From the NCBI GenBank assembly GCA_945903445.1, contig CAMDNZ010000063.1:1-14303 (forward strand): DNA of 14,303 nt, given 5' to 3'. The notes under the pieces were generated by a model, which saw only the letters and a list, made by a program, of their open reading frames with translations, was not told the DNA's origin and made no database searches. Positions 9,410 through 14,303 of this stretch are shown here, in pieces. The position numbers and the translations under genes are program-made. Position 1 is the stretch's first letter, and every line of letters starts with the position of its first letter. The stretch comes from Bordetella parapertussis. GTDB taxonomy: Bacteria; Pseudomonadota; Gammaproteobacteria; Burkholderiales; Burkholderiaceae_B.

Positions 9410-11997
9410 ATCGAACGGTTGGGCGTTGATCCGTCGGTTTGCACAAAAGTGGAATTTAGCATTTCGCCCACGCGTACAGTGAGATCGGACATCGAGAATG
9501 GCTTGACCAGAACCTGCAACACCTCATCGCCCTGATCTTGGGCAAACACGGCGCTCTCGGCATAACCCGTGATGAACAGCACTTTCATAGCCGGCCGCAG
9601 GACTTGCCCGGCATCGGCAACCTGACGACCGTTGAGGCCGCCCGGCAGGCCGACATCGGTCACCAGCAAGTCAATCGCCACGTTGGTCTGTTGCAGGGTG
9701 CGCAATGCCTGTGCGCCGTCCTCGGCTTGGAGCACGGCATAGCCCAGATCTTCCAGCGTCTCGACCACCAGCATGCGCACGACGGCTTCATCGTCGACCA
9801 CCAACACCCTGCGGTGATCAGCGTGGGGCGGCGTTTCCTGGGTCTCTTCGACGGGGCTCGGTTCGTCGCACAGGGCTTCGTTGGCCGGCAGGGCCAGCGC
9901 CACTTCAGTGCCTTTGCCTTCTTGCGAGCGAATCGATACATCACCACCCGACTGCTGCGCAAAACCATAGATCATCGACAGACCCAGGCCTGTTCCCTGA
10001 CCCAGCGGCTTGGTCGTGAAAAAAGGTTCGCAGGCCCGATGCATTACTTCCTCGGACATGCCCACGCCGGTATCGGTGACCGTTAGCACCACGTAGGTCT
10101 GACCTGGGGTTAGTGTAGAGTGCTCGCTGGTCGCCCTGATGCGGGCGGTCGAGGTGGTCAGCGTGCCGCCTTCGGGCATGGCGTCACGTGCATTCAAACA
10201 AAGATTCAGCAGCGCGTTCTCGAGCTGGTTGGGATCCACCATTACTTTGGGCAACCCAGGCGGCGCGTTGTGAATAAGATCGATGTGCGGGCCCACAGTG
10301 CGTTGAATCAAATCGTGCATATCGTCGACCAGTGCGGCGACATCGGTAACGCGCGGCTCCAGGGTCTGGCGGCGCGAGAATGCGAGCAGGCGATGCGTGA
10401 GTGCGGCGGCACGCCTGGCTGCGGCTTGAGCCGCTTCGACGTGGCGCACGACACCAGCATGGCTGGGATCGTCGGCAAGTTTGGTAGCCAGTCGTTCCAG
10501 ATTGCCCAGCACGCCGGTCAATAGATTGTTGAAATCGTGTGCCAGGCCGCCGGTCAGTTGGCCCACTGCCTCCATTTTTTGCGATTGTCGCAGCGACGCC
10601 TCGGCGTTCATCAACTGGGCGGTTCGTTGCGCCACCTGCGTTTCGAGCGAAGCGGCCAGCGTCTTGAGGTTGTGCTCGGCACGACGCCGCTCGATGATCA
10701 AACGAGTGCGCTCGGCCATTTCCTTGACCAGCGCGATCTCGTCGGTGCTCCACGGGCGAGGCACTGCGCAGTTCAAATAGACGATCGCCACCAAACCCTG
10801 ATGCTCGGTGAGTGGAATATTCAAGACGGCGCGCGCACCCACCGCTTTGAGCGCAGCCGATTTATGTACGGTACGCGGGTCGAGATCGCAATCGGAAAAC
10901 GCCACGACTTCGCCGCGTTTGAGATCGTCGACGAAGGAGCCGTAATCGCGAAAATGAATCGTGCCCAGCAGCGGAGCAAGCTCAGGCGCCGTCCAACTGC
11001 TCGCCTGCACTATCGTTTCCGATTCGACGTCGATGTCGCCATAACCCACCCGATGCAGGCCCAGGCGGGTACCTAGCAACTGGCTACTGGCATAGGCAAT
11101 GTCGTCCGGGGCGTCCAAGTGACGCAGCGAGTCGTCCAGCGCCATCAGCATGTCGCGGCGATATTCGGCGGCTTTGCGTTGAGTGATGTTCTGAGAAGTG
11201 CCGACCAAGCGGGCAACGCTACCGGCGTCGTCTGGCACCGCCTCGGCCTGAATATGAACCCAGCCGATGGTACCGTCCAGCCGCTGGACACGGCATTCGA
11301 CGTTGAAGTTTTGTTGCTGTGTTAGCGTGCGGCTGACCGCTTCGTTCAAGCGCGGCAGATCGTCGGCATGAATGCGCGCCAGCAGATCGTCATAAGCCAT
11401 GGGCTGGCTGGGATCGCAGCCCATGTTGTCGCGACAGATGCGTGAACTGGCTAGCATCATGCTGCGCAGATCGAGATCCCAGGTGCCCAGATTGCCGGCG
11501 TGCGCCGCGAAAAGCAGCCGTGCTTCGGTGTCTTGCTGCGCCCTCAATCGCACGCCAAGTTCGGCCATCAATGCCGCGTTGCGGCCTTCTAGGGAATCGA
11601 GCCGTTCTTTCTGGCTGGACACGTCGATCAGACTGGCAAAGTAGTACAGCAAAACGCCATCGGCATCGTGTACCGGTCCGATTTGCAAACGATTCCAGAA
11701 CGGCTTGCCGTTCTTGCGATAGTTCAGGATATCGATGTGTATCGGGCGCTGCTTTTTCAGGGCGGTGCTTAACTGCTCGATAGAGGCTTTGCAGGAGTCC
11801 GGACCTTGCAGCAGGCGGCAGTTGCGTCCGATCACCTCGTGCTGCGCATACCCAGTCAATTCGCAGAACGCGTCGTTGACATAGACCAATGGGTTATCCG
11901 GTAGGCGCGGATCGGTGACCACGATAGGCATACGCGTGTCATGCACGGCGGAAAAAAACGGATTCGCCGGATCGCTCAATGATGCGAACGCCGTCAT
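9406..11997 (-). CDS. hybrid histidine kinase, LOV-PAS-GAF-HisKA-HATPase-REC
   Basis: An 863-residue cytoplasmic sensor kinase with no membrane segment. Residues 10-130 form a LOV-type PAS domain: VYVNDAFCELTGY (38-50), the flavin-cysteine box GRNCRLLQG (57-65, Cys60), and flavin-contact Asn92 and Asn102. The usual glutamine in the last strand (FASQxDV) is Leu123. A second PAS domain (about 163-276) and a GAF domain (about 290-437) follow, then a coiled linker. The kinase core has the HisKA box LTGGLAHDFNN (His487), the N box NLCLNARDAM (598-607), DTGVGM (642-647) and GQGTGLGL (666-673). The C-terminal receiver has VVDDE (733-737), phospho-acceptor Asp781 and Lys832. It would autophosphorylate and pass phosphate to its own receiver; the onward partner is not in the window. 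The ATG at 11997 is chosen because it overlaps the upstream cyclase stop as ATGA; no strong ribosome site is seen, which fits coupling. An ATG at 12093 would lie inside the cyclase gene. Confidence 0.93.
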   Translation of the reverse strand: MTAFASLSDPANPFFSAVHDTRMPIVVTDPRLPDNPLVYVNDAFCELTGYAQHEVIGRNCRLLQGPDSCKASIEQLSTALKKQRPIHIDILNYRKNGKPFWNRLQIGPVHDADGVLLYYFASLIDVSSQKERLDSLEGRNAALMAELGVRLRAQQDTEARLLFAAHAGNLGTWDLDLRSMMLASSRICRDNMGCDPSQPMAYDDLLARIHADDLPRLNEAVSRTLTQQQNFNVECRVQRLDGTIGWVHIQAEAVPDDAGSVARLVGTSQNITQRKAAEYRRDMLMALDDSLRHLDAPDDIAYASSQLLGTRLGLHRVGYGDIDVESETIVQASSWTAPELAPLLGTIHFRDYGSFVDDLKRGEVVAFSDCDLDPRTVHKSAALKAVGARAVLNIPLTEHQGLVAIVYLNCAVPRPWSTDEIALVKEMAERTRLIIERRRAEHNLKTLAASLETQVAQRTAQLMNAEASLRQSQKMEAVGQLTGGLAHDFNNLLTGVLGNLERLATKLADDPSHAGVVRHVEAAQAAARRAAALTHRLLAFSRRQTLEPRVTDVAALVDDMHDLIQRTVGPHIDLIHNAPPGLPKVMVDPNQLENALLNLCLNARDAMPEGGTLTTSTARIRATSEHSTLTPGQTYVVLTVTDTGVGMSEEVMHRACEPFFTTKPLGQGTGLGLSMIYGFAQQSGGDVSIRSQEGKGTEVALALPANEALCDEPSPVEETQETPPHADHRRVLVVDDEAVVRMLVVETLEDLGYAVLQAEDGAQALRTLQQTNVAIDLLVTDVGLPGGLNGRQVADAGQVLRPAMKVLFITGYAESAVFAQDQGDEVLQVLVKPFSMSDLTVRVGEMLNSTFVQTDGSTPNRSI

Positions 11998-13622
11998 TTG
12001 GAGGCAACCTTTTGGGTGGATGCGGGCAGGGCGGCAATCCGTCTTTCTGCTGTCATGAAACCATCGGGATGCTTTTTGTCGACGCTGCAACATCGATTGC
12101 GGCCACTACGCTTGGCGTAGTATAGCGCCTCGTCGGCCAGTCGCCAGGCCGCGTCGGCATTCGCTGCGTGATCCGGCGTGTGAGCGATGCCGCAGGAGAT
12201 GGTCACCGGCGAACTACCGGCCAAGGTGGTGAGTTCGACGTCCTGGCGCAGTCGTTCGGCCACTCGCAGCGCTTCGATTTTCGAGGTGTTGGGCAAAAGA
12301 ATGATGAACTCTTCGCCCCCAGCTCGGGAAACGATATCGGTTGGACGGCTACCGCGCCGCATGCGTTCGGCGATGGTCCGAATGACTGCATCGCCGGTGC
12401 TGTGGCCGAACGTATCATTGACTTTTTTGAAGTGATCGATGTCCAGCACGAGGATGGCCGTCGGTGTTTGTTCTGCGATGATCTGGTCGATGGCCGCGCG
12501 CAGGCCGCGACGGTTCAACAAACCGCTCAGCTGATCGGTCGTGCTTTCGTGCTTCAGATTGCGGATGCGGTGATGCATCGCCCACAAGCCATTGAGTAGT
12601 ACACGCCGAAGCTGTGCAGCCTCCATGTACCAGCACTTCAGACCGCGTAATCGCTCTGGCGTGGCCGGGTCTTCCATGGTGCTGGCCAACTCGGCCATGT
12701 CGTGCAAGGGACGGGCGATGCGCGAGGCCAACCAGGCAATGATCAACAGGGTGATCAGAATAAGCGGCGCGGCGCGCTGCACTGTACGCCAGGTGAGCTC
12801 GTCAAGGCGGGCCAGCACCAAGGCTTTCGGTCGCTGGATCACGACACCCCAGCCGCTGCGCGGAACCGTGGCGTAGCCCGCGAGCATGGCGACGCCTTGC
12901 GTGTTGACGATGTCGCGTGCGCCTTCCTCTTTGCGGATCAGGGCTTCTATGACGGGATTGCTGCGGATCTGCTCGCCGATACGCCTGGCGTTGGTGTGAT
13001 AGATCAGGATGCCGGAACGATCGACGACGTAGCTTTCGGAGCCGTCTTCGAAGTAATGCACGCCCAGCAAGCTTTGCAACGGGTTGGCTTCGTGCAGATA
13101 GATGTTGCCGATCAGGTAGCCGTTATAGCTGCCGTCGTCCCGAAAAATAGGCGAGAGCTGAGTGATCACCCAGCGATCGGTCAAGGTCTTGAAAGGTTCG
13201 GTGAGTATCGGCTGCCGATAGGTGAGCGCACGTTTGGCGCGTGCGGTATCGGGGTAAGTGCCGACCAAGCCGAGTGCGGGCGATTCGCCGACGATCTGGC
13301 CCTCGGGGGACACCGCCACCAGCGAATTGAAATTCGGGGTTTGCGATTGCATGTGGTGCATCGCATCCGCCAAGGCGAGGCCGGTCAGGTTTTCGTGGCC
13401 GACCCGCTTGGCGTGATAGCCCAGCTCGTCTTGGATTTCGCCCAGCATGGTTTCGGTGAGCGTCGCCAATTTACGCGCATAGACGCGATTGTTTTGGAGG
13501 GTGGTGTCCAGCAGGATATTGCGCTGCGTCAGGTAACTGGCGAATAGGCTCACGCCCAGGGTCAGTAGGATGGCAACTAGGCAAAGTGCAAGAATCAGTC
13601 GTCGCAGATCCACTCGGAACAT
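11994..13622 (-). CDS. membrane-bound diguanylate cyclase with periplasmic sensor domain
   Basis: This 542-residue protein should make cyclic di-GMP from two GTP. TM1 is about residues 8-30 and TM2 about 284-303. The 250 residues between resemble a Cache-type periplasmic ligand sensor (blocks LVAVSPEGQIVGESPA and SYVVDRSGILIYHT); the ligand is unknown. After TM2 a HAMP-like RIARPLHDMAELA leads to a GGDEF domain beginning TTDQLSGLLNRRG (361-373), with metal-binding DIDHFK (394-399) and active site GGEEF (435-439). RPTD (426-429), five residues before it, is a proper I-site, so product inhibition is expected. No EAL domain is present, so only synthesis is predicted. The start at 13622 is supported by the N-terminal membrane segment, although the ribosome site is weak. 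The TGA stop overlaps the kinase start by 4 bp, making an operon. The last 30 residues look like an unstructured tail. Confidence 0.94.
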   Translation of the reverse strand: MFRVDLRRLILALCLVAILLTLGVSLFASYLTQRNILLDTTLQNNRVYARKLATLTETMLGEIQDELGYHAKRVGHENLTGLALADAMHHMQSQTPNFNSLVAVSPEGQIVGESPALGLVGTYPDTARAKRALTYRQPILTEPFKTLTDRWVITQLSPIFRDDGSYNGYLIGNIYLHEANPLQSLLGVHYFEDGSESYVVDRSGILIYHTNARRIGEQIRSNPVIEALIRKEEGARDIVNTQGVAMLAGYATVPRSGWGVVIQRPKALVLARLDELTWRTVQRAAPLILITLLIIAWLASRIARPLHDMAELASTMEDPATPERLRGLKCWYMEAAQLRRVLLNGLWAMHHRIRNLKHESTTDQLSGLLNRRGLRAAIDQIIAEQTPTAILVLDIDHFKKVNDTFGHSTGDAVIRTIAERMRRGSRPTDIVSRAGGEEFIILLPNTSKIEALRVAERLRQDVELTTLAGSSPVTISCGIAHTPDHAANADAAWRLADEALYYAKRSGRNRCCSVDKKHPDGFMTAERRIAALPASTQKVASK

Positions 13623-13640
13623 TGCGGGGTCACTTCAGGC

Positions 13641-13663
13641 GATCGCACGGCAAAGGGGCGATC
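13641..13663. repeat. inverted repeat GATCGC/GCGATC in the intergenic region
   Basis: GATCGC (13641-13646) and GCGATC (13658-13663) can pair around an 11-base loop. On the + strand the stem is followed by TTTCCTTTTTCT, so it could be a weak terminator for transcripts coming through from the recD side. On the - strand it would lie in the leader of the cyclase gene. A six-pair stem is short, so this is only a candidate. Confidence 0.3.
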
Positions 13664-13767
13664 TTTCCTTTTTCTGTCTAGAGTTATCCAGAATTTTACA
13701 GGTGGAGTGGAGTGCTTGGGAGGATGTGGGGTTTTGTCAACGAGGGCTTGCGATATGGGGGGTGACG

Positions 13768-13797
13768 TTGTGGTCGGTGGTGGGAGTGTGATATAGT
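13768..13797 (+). promoter_or_regulatory. probable sigma-70 promoter of the tRNA-Lys gene
   Basis: TTGTGG (13768-13773) and TATAGT (13792-13797) are 18 bases apart, and the -10 is preceded by TGA, an extended -10. Transcription would start near 13804, giving a leader of about 50 bases before the tRNA. Position, orientation and match support it. The rest of 13623-13852 holds no gene I can support; the cyclase promoter should also lie here on the - strand, but no clear boxes are visible. Confidence 0.5.
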
Positions 13798-13852
13798 TTC
13801 CGGCTAATGTGCGGTTGCCGGTGGTGTGTATCTGCTGGCAGCGCGACGCATC

Positions 13853-13928
13853 GGGTTGTTAGCTCAGTTGGTAGAGCAGCGGACTCTTAATCCGTAGGTC
13901 GAGTGTTCGAGCCACTCACAGCCCACCA
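13853..13928 (+). tRNA. tRNA-Lys (anticodon CTT)
   Basis: The 76-base gene folds into a full cloverleaf. The acceptor stem GGGTTGT pairs with ACAGCCC (one T-G wobble), the D arm contains AGCTCAGTTGGTAGAGC, the anticodon stem GCGGA/TCCGT encloses the loop CTCTTAA with anticodon CTT (reads AAG, Lys), and the T arm GAGTG/CACTC encloses TTCGAGC. Discriminator A and CCA are encoded. It is close to bacterial tRNA-Lys genes. Its 3' half is a likely attachment site for the integrase whose remnant lies 78 bases downstream on the opposite strand. Confidence 0.97.
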
Positions 13929-13980
13929 GAATTCTTGCGGCTTTCCAGGGAGTTCGGAGGCCCAGCGCCAAAAGTCAGTG

Positions 13981-14001
13981 GGGAATTTATTGTCAATTCC
14001 C
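13981..14001. repeat. short hairpin downstream of the integrase remnant
   Basis: GGGAATT (13981-13987) and AATTCCC (13995-14001) pair around TATTGTC. The hairpin lies 5 bases past the integrase remnant stop. Read on the - strand there is no following T run, so it is not a convincing terminator; it could be a leftover of one or of an attachment region. Confidence 0.35.
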
Positions 14002-14006
14002 AAAAA

Positions 14007-14171
14007 TCACGCCACTTTCTTTTTTCCAATTGCCCCAATCGCATCCCTCAGCGAATCCGTTGCAAGGTGAGCATACCTTCGTGTGCTGATTGGTGACTTG
14101 TGGCCCAGCACGGTACCCACGGTATATAGGTCGACCCCGCTGTTGATCATAGCTGAGGCTGCTGAACTGTC
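14007..14171 (-). pseudogene. tyrosine recombinase (integrase), C-terminal remnant
   Basis: The - strand reads 54 codons to a TGA at 14009-14007 that match the end of tyrosine-family phage or island integrases. The string AASAMINSGVDLYTVGTV is followed by LGHKS, with the catalytic His encoded at 14102-14100, and by RRYAHLATDSLRDAI, with the nucleophile Tyr at 14075-14073. An in-frame TAG (14174-14172) sits where the HxxR box (HDLRH in relatives) is expected, and that box reads R-G-stop-D-S. Upstream codons show no similarity I can recognise in any - strand frame. The catalytic Arg pair and N-terminal DNA-binding domains are therefore missing, and the fragment cannot be an active recombinase. 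It ends 78 bases from the 3' end of the tRNA, in opposite orientation. It has no start of its own. Confidence 0.85.
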
Positions 14172-14227
14172 CTAGCCACGATTTAATCTGACAGTACAAC
14201 TCTATTAAGCGCCTAAAGAAGGAGACG

Positions 14228-14303
14228 GTGTCGGCATTGTCCGATTCAACTGTTTATCGAGAGCGAGTTGTTTTGACTCCTGGAAGGTATGCCATGGTGT
14301 TTT
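14228..14303 (+). CDS. possible partial gene running off the right edge
   Basis: From a GTG at 14228 the frame stays open to the end of the window (25 codons, beginning VSALSDSTVYRERVVLTPG). AAGGAG at 14219-14224 resembles a ribosome site but is only 3 bases from the GTG; the TTG at 14237 would be 12 bases away. The frame is also open upstream to 14192. The family is not recognised. The opposite strand also has an open frame here, so this is only a candidate. Confidence 0.3.
   Translation, partial: MSALSDSTVYRERVVLTPGRYAMVF

Larger units (their letters stand above)
13929..14303. mobile_element. edge of a decayed tRNA-integrated element
   Basis: After the tRNA the DNA turns visibly more AT-rich: by hand count 13981-14040 is 23/60 GC and 14161-14220 is 25/60, against 39/60 at 9001-9060 in recD. 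It contains an integrase remnant whose 3' end faces the tRNA, the usual layout of islands and prophages inserted at tRNA genes. No second copy of the tRNA 3' end is visible within the window, so the far junction, if any, is outside. The region may instead be a scar with only the remnant left. Confidence 0.5.

Noticed and set aside
11998..12093. Earlier start (ATG at 12093) for the histidine kinase
   Set aside because: It would add 32 residues with no domain character and lie inside the cyclase coding sequence; the ATGA overlap at 11997 is the better start.
12702..13547. 281-codon open frame on the + strand within the cyclase gene
   Set aside because: It mirrors the codon pattern of the conserved cyclase on the other strand; its composition is shadow-like (many Gly, Val, Arg, Asp) and no family is recognisable.
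9410..13622. The GAF region of the kinase as a phytochrome-like bilin-binding domain
   Set aside because: No PHY domain or recognisable bilin-attachment cysteine context was seen; it looks like a general GAF domain.
13570..13791. 73-codon + strand frame spanning the cyclase start and the intergenic region
   Set aside because: It has no ribosome site and no recognised domain, and it runs across the cyclase N-terminus and into the tRNA promoter; chance is the simplest explanation.
13993..14199. 68-codon - strand frame beginning MYCQIKSWLGQ downstream of the tRNA
   Set aside because: It overlaps the integrase remnant in another frame. The remnant frame matches a known family and this one does not.

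Overview
The window reads as chromosomal DNA of a betaproteobacterium, probably Burkholderiales and perhaps close to Alcaligenaceae. This is inferred from the GC-rich coding DNA, the uninterrupted recC-recB-recD order (E. coli has ptrA between recC and recB) and the protein style. No marker gene fixes the genus.

Positions 65-9409 (+ strand) hold a complete recCBD operon, encoding the three subunits of the RecBCD (exonuclease V) recombination and repair helicase-nuclease. The genes overlap by 8 bp (recC/recB) and 4 bp (recB/recD), so translation is probably coupled. All helicase motifs of RecB and RecD and the RecB nuclease residues are present. The operon looks functional.

Positions 13622-9406 (- strand) hold a two-gene signalling operon. 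First comes a membrane-bound diguanylate cyclase with a periplasmic sensor region and an intact GGEEF active site and I-site. It overlaps by ATGA with a soluble hybrid histidine kinase laid out as LOV-PAS-GAF-HisKA-HATPase-REC. The LOV domain keeps the photoreactive cysteine, but the conserved flavin-contacting glutamine is replaced by leucine. The pair may link blue light or redox, plus a periplasmic signal, to phosphorelay and c-di-GMP output; that link is inferred. The kinase gene and recD converge and end on the same TTAA, leaving no space for a terminator.

Positions 13623-13852 are intergenic, with a probable + strand promoter for a tRNA-Lys(CTT) gene (13853-13928, CCA encoded). From 13929 to the right edge the DNA is more AT-rich and looks like the worn edge of a tRNA-integrated element. 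It carries a short hairpin and, on the - strand, the last 54 codons of a tyrosine recombinase (14171-14007) that keeps the catalytic His and Tyr but is cut off by a stop where the HxxR box should be. A + strand reading frame starting near 14228 runs off the window.

No CRISPR array, complete insertion sequence or clearly new defence system was found. The points most worth a second look are the variant LOV kinase/cyclase operon and the integrase remnant at the tRNA.
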